DNA of 55,998 nt from an uncultured bacterium (GCA_902775595.1 CACYNF010000004.1:1-55998); one strand, 5' to 3'; counted from the first letter of the stretch, positions 31,320 through 40,655 are shown. Notes: generated by a model from the letters alone, not told the origin. A program made the numbers and translations.

Positions 31320-31795
31320 GAAAAATCGTTTGGAGGTTCCCCAATTTTTCGGGCATGAAAACGGCCACACCCCAGTAAACAAAGGGTGAAGTGGCAATTT
31401 TCATTTTGCGTTAAGTGAAAATCCACTTCCGGTTTGTAATTGAACTCCGAGCGTTTGGGCTCTCGCGCGTGCCCTTGCGGCCGCTTCGCGGCTCGGGCTT
31501 CGCCCTCGGCCAACCCGACGCCTTCGGCGCGGGCGCATTCCCGCTTCGCCGCTTCGCACCATACAACGGCTATACATGTGCCGGTTGAAGTGTTTTTGGA
31601 TGCGGCTGTGCCGCATAAATCGGCCGAAGGCCGCTATAATCACTGCAAAACAGCGTCTCCTGATTATGGTTGAAAAGTGCGAAGCCGTGGAGCGGTAGCG
31701 AGAACATCAACCGTCGGAGTTTTTCCAAAACCGCGCAGAGGGTCGCAAAGGTTCGGCAGCCCAAAGTAAAATTGGGGAACCCCCAAAAAAATCGT
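31320..31795. repeat. Intergenic repeat block with inverted ends and UUCG-type mini-hairpins
   Basis: The stretch 31303-31833 has no gene. AATCGTTTGGAGGTTCCCCA (from about 31324) is the imperfect inverse of the block at about 31769-31794 (TTGGGGAACCCCCAAAAAAA). Between them (about 31475-31640) lie many tiny hairpins with TTCG-type or short loops: CCGCTTCGCGG, GGGCTTCGCCC, GCCTTCGGCGC, GCGGCTGTGCCGC and GGCCGAAGGCC. Such blocks look like a mobile or structured repeat, but only this copy is in the window. Confidence 0.55.
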
Positions 31796-31818
31796 TGAGC
31801 GCAGCCAGTCAATGAGTT

Positions 31819-31827
31819 TGGTATAAT
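31819..31827 (+). promoter_or_regulatory. Leaderless promoter
   Basis: TGGTATAAT with 6 nt to the ATG at 31834. Confidence 0.65.
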
Positions 31828-31833
31828 ATTACC

Positions 31834-32298
31834 ATGAAAATATCATTTTTGCGTGTTGCGGTCTGCGCGGTTGTCGGAACGATTGTGATAGGTGCGCTTA
31901 TTGCGTGCCTTTTTCTGCGCTCGCGGACGACCGGCGTCGACACTTCGACCGTTCGCAAGGAACTTCGCTTCTACCGCTCCGGCACGGAGTGGTTCGCGGA
32001 TGTTCCGCAGCATACCAGGGCCGAGAACCAGATGGTTGCCGGCGCGGACACGCTGCTGGAAGAAGTCTCCGATGGTGCCGACGAAGTGTTTGTAGTGTTG
32101 TCGTCGGACATTCCAGATCCTGGCGAATGGAAACTTCATCTCCACCTGGTAGAGCACGACAAGTTCGGCGCGACCTACAAGGTCAAGGCCGCCGGACAGG
32201 ATGGCGTCCAGATCGCTTGGCTCTGCAATGTCATGCACACCGTCTTCGGCGGCGAGCATCCGACAGACATCTACATCCACTCGATTTCCACTAAATGA
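31834..32298 (+). CDS. Membrane-anchored DUF6717-like protein
   Basis: 154 residues. An N-terminal membrane helix (about 8-30) precedes a compact domain with ELRFYRSGTEWFADVPQHTR and NQMVAGADTLLEEVSDGADE, a pattern I associate with the uncharacterised DUF6717 family, usually cytoplasmic elsewhere. No catalytic residues are evident. It has its own leaderless promoter and may be co-transcribed with 32313-33224 (15-nt gap). Confidence 0.78.
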   Translation: MKISFLRVAVCAVVGTIVIGALIACLFLRSRTTGVDTSTVRKELRFYRSGTEWFADVPQHTRAENQMVAGADTLLEEVSDGADEVFVVLSSDIPDPGEWKLHLHLVEHDKFGATYKVKAAGQDGVQIAWLCNVMHTVFGGEHPTDIYIHSISTK

Positions 32299-32312
32299 CA
32301 TAAAGGAGCGAC

Positions 32313-33224
32313 ATGGCGACAGAAAACGACGACGGAAAAGAGGTGTCCCCCCAGCGGAGCAAAGGCGGCGCGCGGCGCTGGTATGGCGCGGCGCGAGGGA
32401 TGGCGATCGCTTTCCCAATCGTTTTTCTGCTGCCTGGCTTTGCGTTTTCCTATCTCCCGCTTGGTGCTGCGGTTGTCTCTGCGCTGATTGGCTGGATGGT
32501 TCCCGGTCGGCCTCATACCGTAAAAAACGCATGGAGGACGGTTGGCGAGTCGTTTGTATGGCTCGCTGCGGCTCTTCACCTTGCTCTGGTGGCGCTTTGG
32601 TTGTATCTAGCCACGGGACTTTTCGGGTTTCTGATCGACAAGAATTTCAGGTCTGCCGTTAAGGATGCTGACCGTATCGTCATACGCGACGGAGGAGGGC
32701 TCTGCCATTCCAAGCCAGACAAGGAGCCCTCGCTCTTTGAAATCACCAACAAGGCGGAGATCGCAGCGTTTAACGACATGTTCAAGTTCTCTGGTCGAAC
32801 AATGTCTTGCAAGTGCTGTGGTTATCCGGGTATAGACTGGTGGCGCGACGGTCAGTGCGTCGTTGTATCCGCGCTCCATCATGGACATGCGCTGCGCATT
32901 AGCGGCATAGGCGGAGACCTGCGCTTCACCATCGAATCGAGGCGTCGCGTTCAGGAGTGGCTCGAAACGCATTGCGGGCTTACTCCTGGCGACAATTCGC
33001 CGCGGTATCGTCGATGCATAATGGCTCGTGCGAGAATTGAGAGTGAGGTGCTTGATTTGGCGAAGACTAATGATAGCAAGAAGCCGACGATGGACGACCT
33101 TCGCGATGAGTTCAAGAAGAATGGCAAGGAGTTTCCGGCGTGTCCGGCCGGCGGCGAGTATTCGCTCACCTACGGCGAAGACGGAAAGCCAGTGGTTAAA
33201 TGCTCAGCTCCGCGCCACGATTAG
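32313..33224 (+). CDS. Membrane protein with zinc-ribbon-like and pilin-like segments
   Basis: 303 residues, with AAAGGAG upstream of ATG. Basic start, then two or three hydrophobic segments (about 28-65 and 80-110). A soluble domain has a CKCC cluster (TMSCKCCGYPGIDWWRDGQC). The last part contains CPAGGEYSLTYGEDGKPVVK followed by a final Cys, a pattern seen at the C-termini of type II secretion pseudopilins from PVC bacteria. There is no prepilin N-terminus, so it is not a pilin. Function unknown. Confidence 0.8.
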   Translation: MATENDDGKEVSPQRSKGGARRWYGAARGMAIAFPIVFLLPGFAFSYLPLGAAVVSALIGWMVPGRPHTVKNAWRTVGESFVWLAAALHLALVALWLYLATGLFGFLIDKNFRSAVKDADRIVIRDGGGLCHSKPDKEPSLFEITNKAEIAAFNDMFKFSGRTMSCKCCGYPGIDWWRDGQCVVVSALHHGHALRISGIGGDLRFTIESRRRVQEWLETHCGLTPGDNSPRYRRCIMARARIESEVLDLAKTNDSKKPTMDDLRDEFKKNGKEFPACPAGGEYSLTYGEDGKPVVKCSAPRHD

Positions 33225-33237
33225 GCCTGATGTGCTG

Positions 33238-33246
33238 TGATATAAT
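33238..33246 (+). promoter_or_regulatory. Leaderless promoter of queH
   Basis: TGATATAAT with 6 nt to the ATG at 33253. Confidence 0.65.
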
Positions 33247-33252
33247 ATCGGC

Positions 33253-33843
33253 ATGGGGATGTTGCGAGAGGAAAATAAGGCGAGTGGGAAGCAGACGCTG
33301 CTCCATGTCTGCTGCGGGCCGTGCGCGAGCGCGTGCGTGCCGCGGCTAAAGGACGAGGGGCGGGAAGTGACGATGCTTTTCGCCAACTCCAACATCGACA
33401 CCGCCGAGGAGTTCGAGCACAGGCGCGCCGAGGCCGAGCGGCTCGCAGCCCACGACGGCGTTGCGTTTGCCTCGCTCCCCTACGACCACGCCGACTGGCT
33501 CGAGAAGGTCGCAAAGGGCTTCGAGGATGCGCCCGAGAAGGGCGAGAGGTGCGCGAGATGCTTTCGCTACAATCTTGGCAAGGCGGCGGAATGGGCGGCC
33601 GCGCACGGGTTCGACTCGTTCACCACCTCGCTTACCGTCTCGCCGCACAAGCCAAGCGAGGTTGTTTTTTCTGCAGGGCGCGAGGCCGCGGAGAAGGGCG
33701 GCGCCGGCTTTCTTCCCGAGGACTTCAAGAAGCGCGAGGGCTTCAAGCTCTCCGTCGCGCGCGCGAAGGAGCTCGGGCTCTACCGCCAGTCCTATTGCGG
33801 CTGCGAGTTTTCGCGTCGCGGAACTCGGCCGGCTGTGGTATAA
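33253..33843 (+). CDS. queH: Epoxyqueuosine reductase QueH
   Basis: 196 residues. QueH carries out the last step of queuosine synthesis in tRNA, reducing epoxyqueuosine, and is the non-B12 alternative to QueG. The conserved cysteines are present: [11 protein letters not shown] near the start, [17 protein letters not shown] in the middle and SYCGCEFS near the end. They match the Fe-S and metal ligands of the family. [10 protein letters not shown] and YRQSYCGC are family hallmarks. The last codons overlap the promoter of queF. Confidence 0.93.
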   Translation: MGMLREENKASGKQTLLHVCCGPCASACVPRLKDEGREVTMLFANSNIDTAEEFEHRRAEAERLAAHDGVAFASLPYDHADWLEKVAKGFEDAPEKGERCARCFRYNLGKAAEWAAAHGFDSFTTSLTVSPHKPSEVVFSAGREAAEKGGAGFLPEDFKKREGFKLSVARAKELGLYRQSYCGCEFSRRGTRPAVV

Positions 33844-33844
33844 T
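33836..33844 (+). promoter_or_regulatory. Leaderless promoter of queF
   Basis: TGGTATAAT with 7 nt to the ATG at 33852; it overlaps the end of queH. Confidence 0.65.
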
Positions 33845-33851
33845 ATCGGGC

Positions 33852-34316
33852 ATGAGAAAAGACCTTGAGAAGCTCAACGCCCTCGGCCGCTCCGTCGCCG
33901 CGCCGAAGGACTACGATCCGGCCGTTCTCGACGCGTTCGAAAATCGCCACCCCGGGCGCGACTACTGGGTGACTTTCACCGCGCCCGAGTTCACGACTCT
34001 CTGCCCGAAGACCGGCCAGCCCGACTTCGCGATGCTTACGATCCGCTACATCCCCGCGAAGAAGCTCGTCGAGTCGAAGTCGCTGAAACTCTACCTCTTT
34101 GGCTTCCGCAACCACGGCGACTTCCACGAGGATGTCGTGAATGTCATATACGACGATCTCGTAACGCTCCTTAAGCCGAAGTACATGGAAGTCTACGGCA
34201 AGTTCGCCGCGCGCGGCGGCATCACCATCGATCCGTTCGTGAACGGCGGTGTCGGCGCGAAGTACAAGGCGCTCGCGGCAAAGCGCTTCGAGAGCTGGTC
34301 TGGCGTGCGCGGCTGA
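33852..34316 (+). CDS. queF: NADPH-dependent preQ0 reductase QueF
   Basis: 154 residues, the short (YkvM-type) form. It reduces 7-cyano-7-deazaguanine to preQ1. [15 protein letters not shown] contains the catalytic Cys, and [20 protein letters not shown] is the substrate/NADPH-binding signature. It follows queH, giving two queuosine genes in a row, each with its own promoter. The next gene begins 1 nt after its stop. Confidence 0.95.
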   Translation: MRKDLEKLNALGRSVAAPKDYDPAVLDAFENRHPGRDYWVTFTAPEFTTLCPKTGQPDFAMLTIRYIPAKKLVESKSLKLYLFGFRNHGDFHEDVVNVIYDDLVTLLKPKYMEVYGKFAARGGITIDPFVNGGVGAKYKALAAKRFESWSGVRG

Positions 34317-34317
34317 T

Positions 34318-35511
34318 ATGCACTTCTGGGGAATAACCGGCACGAACGGCAAGACCACCACCGCGTGGGTCTTCGCCGAGTTCGTAAATGCTTGGGGCGC
34401 CCAGCTTCGAGCCCGGGAGCGAGTGAGCGAGGCGGAAAGAGCAGACGGGCGAGCTCCGCTCTGCGGATACATTACTACCGTCGAGGCGTTTGACGGGGTG
34501 CGGCATTTCTACACCGGCTACACGACGCCGCCGCTCGCGCAGCTTAAGGAGATATACGCCGCGATGGAGGCGAACGGCTGCACCGACTGCGTGATGGAGG
34601 TCTCCTCGCATGCGATCCACCAGAACCGCGTCGGATTTGGCGAGGTCACCTCCTTTTCCGGCGGCGCGTTCACGAACATTTCGGAAGACCACCTTGACTA
34701 CCACAAGACGATGGAGGAGTACTTCCGCGTCAAGCTTTCGTTCGCGGAGCAGATCGCGCGGGGGAATCCATCCGGCAGGAAGGCGCCTTTCGCCGTCTGC
34801 ATCGACGGCGAAGGCGGCGAGAGAATGTACGAGGCATGCCGCGGAATTCCCGGACTGGACGCCTTCCCGGTCACGGCAAAACCCCCTGCATTCGACTTTT
34901 CGGGGCTGCAGCTCGTCGGAGACTACAACAAGTCAAACGTTGCGCTCGCCGCAGCGCTCGCCCTTGTCGCCGGCGTTCCGTACGATGCCATACAGCGCAC
35001 GATTCCGCTGCTGCGTCCGCGCTGGGGTCGGCTTGAGCTTGTCGAGAACCCGAGCGTCAAGGCGAAGGTCTATGTCGATTTTGCCCACACGCCCGACGGT
35101 CTTGAAAAAGTCCTTTCGGCCGCGCGCGGCTTCACGCCTCATGACGGCCGACTCTGGGTCGTCTTCGGCGCAGGCGGCGACCGCGATCCGATGAAGCGCC
35201 CTCTCATGGGCGAGGCCTGCGCCAGACTCGCCGACTCACTCGTCGTCACGAGCGACAACCCCAGGAGCGAAGACCCGGCGACGATCATCGACGCGATCGT
35301 CGCAGGCGTCGACCGCGCTGCGGCGCGTCCCCGGCTCGTCCGCATAGAGCCCGACAGACGCGAGGCGATCTTCTTCGCGCTCGCGAACGCCGCCTCGCGC
35401 GACGTCGTGATTATCGCGGGCAAGGGGCACGAGACGACGCAGGAGATCAAGGGAGTCAAGCATCCGTTCGATGACCGCGAGGTCGTCAGGTCCTTCTCGC
35501 ATATGGTATAA
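34318..35511 (+). CDS. MurE-like Mur ligase lacking the N-terminal domain
   Basis: 397 residues, short against about 480-500 for MurE. It starts directly at the ATP loop (GITGTNGKTTTAW), so the UDP-binding N-terminal domain is absent. SSHAIHQNRV, TNISEDHLDYHKTMEEYF, DFAHTPDGLEKVL and GAGGDRDPMKRPLM are Mur-ligase blocks. DNPRSEDP is the form that selects meso-diaminopimelate in MurE. An extra Arg/Glu-rich segment (about residues 28-50, QLRARERVSEAERADGRAPL) interrupts the ATP domain and looks like an inserted repeat. It may be a degenerate second MurE or a ligase for another substrate. Confidence 0.85.
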   Translation: MHFWGITGTNGKTTTAWVFAEFVNAWGAQLRARERVSEAERADGRAPLCGYITTVEAFDGVRHFYTGYTTPPLAQLKEIYAAMEANGCTDCVMEVSSHAIHQNRVGFGEVTSFSGGAFTNISEDHLDYHKTMEEYFRVKLSFAEQIARGNPSGRKAPFAVCIDGEGGERMYEACRGIPGLDAFPVTAKPPAFDFSGLQLVGDYNKSNVALAAALALVAGVPYDAIQRTIPLLRPRWGRLELVENPSVKAKVYVDFAHTPDGLEKVLSAARGFTPHDGRLWVVFGAGGDRDPMKRPLMGEACARLADSLVVTSDNPRSEDPATIIDAIVAGVDRAAARPRLVRIEPDRREAIFFALANAASRDVVIIAGKGHETTQEIKGVKHPFDDREVVRSFSHMV

Positions 35512-35512
35512 T
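35504..35512 (+). promoter_or_regulatory. Leaderless promoter of fumarase alpha gene
   Basis: TGGTATAAT with 7 nt to the ATG at 35520. The TAA stop of the upstream ligase gene lies inside the hexamer. Confidence 0.65.
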
Positions 35513-35519
35513 CCCAAAT

Positions 35520-36365
35520 ATGAACACCGTCGAAAAACTGGCCGGCCTCATTCGCGAGACAAGCTCGTCTCTCCCCGAGGATGTCGAATCTGCGCTCGCG
35601 AAGGCGAAGCGCCGCGAACAGGGCGGCTCGTCCGCGTCCGTCGTCCTCGGGACGGTTCTCGACAACGTGCGCCTCGCGCGGAAGCTCGGCTCGCCGCTCT
35701 GCCAGGACACCGGGACTCTCGCGTTCTACATCGACGCGTCGCTTCGCCGCAAGGTCTCGCCCGCTGTCGTCAAGAAGGCCGTCGCGCTTGCGACCACGCG
35801 CGGGTATCTGCGAAAGAACTGCATCGACTCCGTCACCGGCAAGTCCTACGACGACAACTGCGCGGACGGGGCTCCCGTGATCCACTATGTCGACTGGGTC
35901 GAAAAAGGGTGCGTCAGACTCGTGCTGAAGGGCGGCGGAAGCGAGAACATGTCTCGCCAGTATTCGCTTCCCGACTCCACGCTCGGCGCGGGACGCGACA
36001 TCGCCGGCGTAAGGAAGTGCATACTCGACGCGGTGGTGAAGGCGCAGGGCTTCGGCTGCGCACCGGGGATTCTCGGCGTCTGCATCGGCGGCGACCGCGC
36101 GACGGCGTATGAAGTCGCGAAGGAGCAGCTTCTCCGTTCGCTCGACGCCTCGGGCGAGTCTTCCGACGCGGTGCTCCGCAGGCTCGAGAAGTCGATCCTC
36201 AGGGAATCTAACTCGCTCGGGATAGGCCCGATGGGGCTTGGCGGAAAGACTACGCTGCTCGGCGTCAGGATTGCGTCGCGCCCGCGCGTCCCGGCGAGCT
36301 TTTTCGTGACTGTCGCCTACATGTGCTGGGCGTGCAGGAGGGGGAGTTTGAAGTTTAAAGTTTGA
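35520..36365 (+). CDS. Class I fumarate hydratase, alpha subunit
   Basis: 281 residues. Two-subunit class I hydratases hold a 4Fe-4S cluster that activates fumarate/malate (or tartrate). The three cluster Cys are visible in PLCQDTG (about 60-66), the CADGAPVIH region and GFGCAPGILGVCIGGD. KGGGSENMS and GIGPMGLGGKTT are substrate-site blocks. The last residues (RRGSLKFKV) are encoded by an AAGTTT-type repeat. The beta subunit gene is not next in line but 4.3 kb away (40656-41222). Tartrate dehydratase (TtdA) is the main alternative. Confidence 0.9.
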   Translation: MNTVEKLAGLIRETSSSLPEDVESALAKAKRREQGGSSASVVLGTVLDNVRLARKLGSPLCQDTGTLAFYIDASLRRKVSPAVVKKAVALATTRGYLRKNCIDSVTGKSYDDNCADGAPVIHYVDWVEKGCVRLVLKGGGSENMSRQYSLPDSTLGAGRDIAGVRKCILDAVVKAQGFGCAPGILGVCIGGDRATAYEVAKEQLLRSLDASGESSDAVLRRLEKSILRESNSLGIGPMGLGGKTTLLGVRIASRPRVPASFFVTVAYMCWACRRGSLKFKV

Positions 36366-36373
36366 AGTTGGAG
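36345..36373. repeat. AAGTTTGAAGTTTAAAG-type repeat at a gene end
   Basis: AGTTTGAAGTTTAAAG followed by TTTGAAGTTGGAG spans the stop codon of the fumarase alpha gene. The inverse motif recurs at 54817-54860, again across a stop codon. Confidence 0.6.
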
Positions 36374-36398
36374 CTGAAAAACGACGGGAGGTCGGCTG

Positions 36399-39300
36399 AT
36401 GAAGAAACTGTCTGCTCGATGGATGTGCGCGCTTGCCGCGGCGCTCGCCGCGGGAGGCCTTTCCGCGGCCTGGGTTGACGCGAACGCCGGAAGCACCGAC
36501 GAAGGCGCTCCGTCCGGCGGGTCGCGCAACGGCGTTGTTGCCGACGCGATTCCGTTCAGCACGCGAGGGAGCTACTACACCGTGGACTACGTCGGCCCGG
36601 ACTCGGCGCGGCCGGAGCGGCTTCCCGGCGTGTGGGTCCAGACGATGGCAACCGAGGCGAGCGAGCGTTTCGTCGCGCGGCTTGTCCCCTATGTCGACGG
36701 ACGCCCCGTCGAGGACGTGAAGTTCGAGTGCCGTCCGTGGTCGGCGCGCATTGTCACTCCTTCGGGCGCGATCGCCATCTGCTTCGCCGATCCGCGCACG
36801 CTGCTGCTCCGCGGCGATTCCGCCGCGCTCTCGCTCAAGATCGACTTCCACCTTCCCGCGCCGTACCAGCCGATCTACGAAGTGCCCGTGCGCGGCGGCG
36901 GCAAGGCGGTGCTGGCCAACGGCTTCAAGAACGCCGCGAAGTTCCTTCTCGACGTAAGGAGCGGGACGGGCGAGGTCGACTGCGAGTGGGGTGGCCGCAA
37001 CGCGAAGACGAGCGCGCTTTTCGTCCGTCCGGAGGGTGGCCTTCCGCTCGAGCTCTCGATCAGGGATGTCGCGCCGGAATGGGACGGTTCGCTGCCGAAG
37101 GCCGCCTTCGACGAGTCCGCGAAGGCGCGACGCGCAGAGTTCGAGGGCTTTCTCGCGCGGTTGCCGTCCGTCGCGCCCAAGTACTCCGCCGCGCGCGAAC
37201 GCGCCGCGCATCTCCTCTGGTCCGCGGCGGTTGCGCCGCGCGGGTACATACGCCGCGAGTCGATTCTCATGTCGAAGCTCTGGATGAACAGCGTCTGGAG
37301 CTGGGACCATGCGTTCAACGCGATATGCCTCGCCGATACTGACTTCGACCTCGCCTGGGACCAGCTCATGTGCGTCTTCGACAACCAGGATGCGAGCGGC
37401 CAGGTTCCCGACGCGACGAGCGACGGAGCTGTCGTGTTCTCGTTCGTGAAGCCGCCGATCCACGGCTGGGCGCTGCGCCGCATGATGCGCGGCCGCGAGA
37501 TACCGCGTCCAAAGCTCGAGGAGGCGTACGCCCGCCTTTCGGCCGTGACGCGCTGGTGGTTCGAGCGGCGAGACCGCGACGGGAACGGCCTTGCGGAATA
37601 CGACCACGGCAACGACTCGGGCTGGGACAACTCGACGGCGTTCCTGATGCTGCCGCCGGTCGAGACGCCGGAGCTCCAGGCCTACCTCGCCGTGCAGATG
37701 GACGTGCTCGCCGATGTCGCCGAAAAACTTGGACGCGCGGACGAGGCGGCCGTCTGGCGCGAACGCGCGAAGGCGCTTGCCGCCAAGACGGAGAAGCTGC
37801 TCTTCGACGACAAGGGCCGCCCGCTCGTCAGGCAGGTCGCGACCGGGAAGACCGCCTCGCCGCCGACGCTTCAGACGCGGCTTGCGATGCTGGCCGGCGA
37901 TCTTTTCTCCGAGAAGGTGCGGCGCGAGCTTTCGCGCGAAGTGCGCGAGGAGGGCTACGGCATGGGGCACTCCCTCGCGTCGGAGCCCAGGAGCGAGTGG
38001 TTCAGGCGCAACGGGTACTGGCGCGGCCCCGTATGGGCACCGGCCGTGCTGCTCGCCGTCGACGGTCTCCGCGCGTGCGGAGACGAGGATTTCGCGAGGG
38101 AGGCCGCGCGCGAGTTCTGCGACACGGCGTCGAAGTCGAAGTTCGCGGAGAACTTCGACCCGATTTCGGGCGAGCCGCTGTGCGACCCGGCCTACACGTG
38201 GACGGCGTCGGTCTTTCTGGTGCTGGCGCACGAGCTTTCCGAGCCGTGCCGCGACAAGGTTCTGCTTCAGGCGCTTCCCGCGCGCGACTGGCGCGAAGCG
38301 ACGCCGCTCGGCAACGGACGCCTCGGGGCGCTTGTCCACGGCCGCGCTTCCGACGAACGCGTTACGCTCAACCACGAAGCGCTCTACAACTGGGCAGGCC
38401 GCGGCGAGATGCCCGACCTCTCCGCGCTCCTCCCGAAGGTGCGCGCGCTTCTCGCCGAAGGACGTTTCGCCGAGGCGAACCGGCTCTACCCCGACGCGCT
38501 GAAGGCGTCGGGCTACAAGGGCGCGACAGGCAAGTTCTTCCCGGCGTTCGACCTGTGCCTCCGCTGCGGGACCGACGGCGTCTTCCGCGATTACGCGCGC
38601 GAACTCGACATGACGCACGGCGTCTGCACGGTGCGCTGGGCCGACGACGGTGGAGATTGGGAGCGCACTTCGTTCGTCAGCTGCGCGAATGGCGCGGGCG
38701 GTCCTTTCGTCATGCGCGTCCGGCGCGACGGCAGGCCGTTCTCCGCCGAAGTGTCCCTGCCTCGCCACGACCTCATCGACTTTCCGGACTACGGCGGATG
38801 GGACGACTTCTCCGCCGAGGCGGGCGCACGGTCGGTCCTTTCCACCGTGAAGACGCCGGACGGTCTCTCCTTCTGCGGCATGGCGCGCATTCTGTCGACT
38901 GACGGCGAAGTCGCGAAAGTCGAGGGGGCGAAGGGGAAGATTCCGTCGCTCCGCGTCGAATCGGCGCACGAGCTCGTGCTTCTTGTCGATGTCAGGGACA
39001 GTGCGATCTCGTTCGCCGACTTAGAGGCATCGCTCGCGCAGCTCTGCGAAGGTCGCTCGTTCGACGCGCTTCTCGCGGGCCACTCCGCGGAGTTCTCGAA
39101 GCGCTTCTGCGCGGCGACGTTCTCCCTCGGCGCGGCGGATGCGCCGCGCGAGTCGAACGAACGTCTCCTGCTCGACGCCTATGCAAATGCGCCTGACGCG
39201 CGGCTCGTCGAGAAGATGGCCGACTTCGGGCGCTATCTTCTCCTCTCGTCCTCGGGCTTCGGCTGTGCGCGCCCCGCAAACCTCCAGGGCGTCTGGAACG

Positions 39301-40586
39301 GCGACTATTCGCCTGCATGGGGCGCGACGTACTTCCTTGACGAAAATGTCGCGATGATGTACTGGCAGGCGCTTCGCGGCGGAATGCCCGAGACGCTGCT
39401 GCCTCTTTTCGACCTGCTCGACCGCTGGAAGGACGACTTCCGGACGAACGCTCGGCGGCTCTGGGGCTGCCGCGGACTCGTTTTGCCCCTCTATATGGGC
39501 GACCGCGGCGGGCTCAAGGGCGACTTTCAGCCGCACTGCGTATACTGGACCGGCGCGGGAGCGTGGATTGCCTCGTTCCACTGGGACTACTGGCTCTGGA
39601 CGGGTGACCGCGCGTTTCTTCGCGACCGTGCGTGGCCGTTTCTGCGCGAAGTCGCGCTCTTCTACGAGGACTTTCTCTACGAGGGTCCCGACGGGCTGCT
39701 TCACGCCGCGCCAGCGGTCTCGCCTGAGAATTCGCCCGTCGTCGAAGGCGGCGCGAAGGTCGACGTATGCGTAGATCCGACGATGGAGATCGCGCTCGTG
39801 CGCGAACTTCTGAACCACGCGCTTGCCGCCGCCGCGGAGCTCGGGATCGACGACGCGCAGACCGCGCGCTGGCGCGCGATGCTCGCGAAGCTCCCGCCCT
39901 ACAGGACGAACGAGCGCGGCGCTCTTCGCGAATGGCTCGACCCGCGTTTCGGCGACAACGACCACCACCGCCATCTCTCGCATCTCTATCCGCTCTTCCC
40001 AGGGCGCGAGATCGCGCCGCACCGCGATGCCGCGCTCTTCGCGGCCGCGAAGAAGGCTACGGAGGCGCGGCTTGCGACTGGGCTGCCCGACCAGACGGGG
40101 TGGAGTCTCGCGCACATGGCCTGCGTGTGGGCTCGGCTTGGGGAAGGGGATCGGGCGCTCGGGTGCCTTGAGCAGCTTCTGCGCTGCTGCACTGGCCCCA
40201 ACCTCTTCACCCGCCACAACGACTGGCGTGGCATGGGCGTCACGCTGGAGATGCTGCACGGCACGACTCCGCCCATCCAGCTCGACGCCGCGTACGGTTT
40301 TTCCGCCGCCGTGCAGGAGATGCTGCTCGGCGTGGACGAGTCGTCGCTGCGCATCCTCCCTGCGCTGCCCGCGGCGTGGGAGCGCGGGTCGATGAAGGGC
40401 CTTCGCGCACCAGGCGGAGTCAAAGTCGACGCCTCGTGGGGAAACGGGGAGTGGCAGGCGGCGATTTCGCTTGGCCGAGACTTTCCCGCGCGGGGAATCG
40501 ACGTCTACACGCCGGGCTCCCCCGAACCGCGGCGCGTAGACCTGAAGCCAGGCGACGTTGTCAGGCTGTTCGGTCTTCTGAAGTGA
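36399..40586 (+). CDS. Secreted GH63-like/GH95 fusion glycosidase
   Basis: 1395 residues with a signal peptide (ARWMCALAAALAAGGLSAAW). Residues about 40-615 form an (alpha/alpha)6 domain like GH63/MGH-type glucosidases (LWMNSVWSWDHAFNAICLAD, NDSGWDNSTAFLML, YWRGPVWAPAVLLAVDGLRA). Residues about 620-1395 are a GH95 alpha-L-fucosidase/galactosidase (ATPLGNGRLGALVHG, NLQGVWNGDYSPAWGATY, AVSPENSPVV carrying the probable acid Glu, HHRHLSHLYPLFPG, DQTGWSLAHMACVWARLG, RHNDWRGMG). Each part is near full length, so two enzyme activities on one host or plant glycan are likely. It sits between the fumarase alpha and beta genes. Confidence 0.92.
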   Translation: MKKLSARWMCALAAALAAGGLSAAWVDANAGSTDEGAPSGGSRNGVVADAIPFSTRGSYYTVDYVGPDSARPERLPGVWVQTMATEASERFVARLVPYVDGRPVEDVKFECRPWSARIVTPSGAIAICFADPRTLLLRGDSAALSLKIDFHLPAPYQPIYEVPVRGGGKAVLANGFKNAAKFLLDVRSGTGEVDCEWGGRNAKTSALFVRPEGGLPLELSIRDVAPEWDGSLPKAAFDESAKARRAEFEGFLARLPSVAPKYSAARERAAHLLWSAAVAPRGYIRRESILMSKLWMNSVWSWDHAFNAICLADTDFDLAWDQLMCVFDNQDASGQVPDATSDGAVVFSFVKPPIHGWALRRMMRGREIPRPKLEEAYARLSAVTRWWFERRDRDGNGLAEYDHGNDSGWDNSTAFLMLPPVETPELQAYLAVQMDVLADVAEKLGRADEAAVWRERAKALAAKTEKLLFDDKGRPLVRQVATGKTASPPTLQTRLAMLAGDLFSEKVRRELSREVREEGYGMGHSLASEPRSEWFRRNGYWRGPVWAPAVLLAVDGLRACGDEDFAREAAREFCDTASKSKFAENFDPISGEPLCDPAYTWTASVFLVLAHELSEPCRDKVLLQALPARDWREATPLGNGRLGALVHGRASDERVTLNHEALYNWAGRGEMPDLSALLPKVRALLAEGRFAEANRLYPDALKASGYKGATGKFFPAFDLCLRCGTDGVFRDYARELDMTHGVCTVRWADDGGDWERTSFVSCANGAGGPFVMRVRRDGRPFSAEVSLPRHDLIDFPDYGGWDDFSAEAGARSVLSTVKTPDGLSFCGMARILSTDGEVAKVEGAKGKIPSLRVESAHELVLLVDVRDSAISFADLEASLAQLCEGRSFDALLAGHSAEFSKRFCAATFSLGAADAPRESNERLLLDAYANAPDARLVEKMADFGRYLLLSSSGFGCARPANLQGVWNGDYSPAWGATYFLDENVAMMYWQALRGGMPETLLPLFDLLDRWKDDFRTNARRLWGCRGLVLPLYMGDRGGLKGDFQPHCVYWTGAGAWIASFHWDYWLWTGDRAFLRDRAWPFLREVALFYEDFLYEGPDGLLHAAPAVSPENSPVVEGGAKVDVCVDPTMEIALVRELLNHALAAAAELGIDDAQTARWRAMLAKLPPYRTNERGALREWLDPRFGDNDHHRHLSHLYPLFPGREIAPHRDAALFAAAKKATEARLATGLPDQTGWSLAHMACVWARLGEGDRALGCLEQLLRCCTGPNLFTRHNDWRGMGVTLEMLHGTTPPIQLDAAYGFSAAVQEMLLGVDESSLRILPALPAAWERGSMKGLRAPGGVKVDASWGNGEWQAAISLGRDFPARGIDVYTPGSPEPRRVDLKPGDVVRLFGLLK

Positions 40587-40624
40587 AACGTCGATTCCGG
40601 CCGAGGGGTATGCGAACGAAAATA

Positions 40625-40633
40625 TGGTATAAT
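40625..40633 (+). promoter_or_regulatory. Promoter of fumarase beta gene
   Basis: TGGTATAAT with 22 nt to the ATG at 40656, giving a short leader with AGGCAGGGCAG. It lets the beta subunit be expressed independently of the large upstream gene. Confidence 0.6.
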
Positions 40634-40655
40634 CACAGGCAGGGCAGATTCGCAG

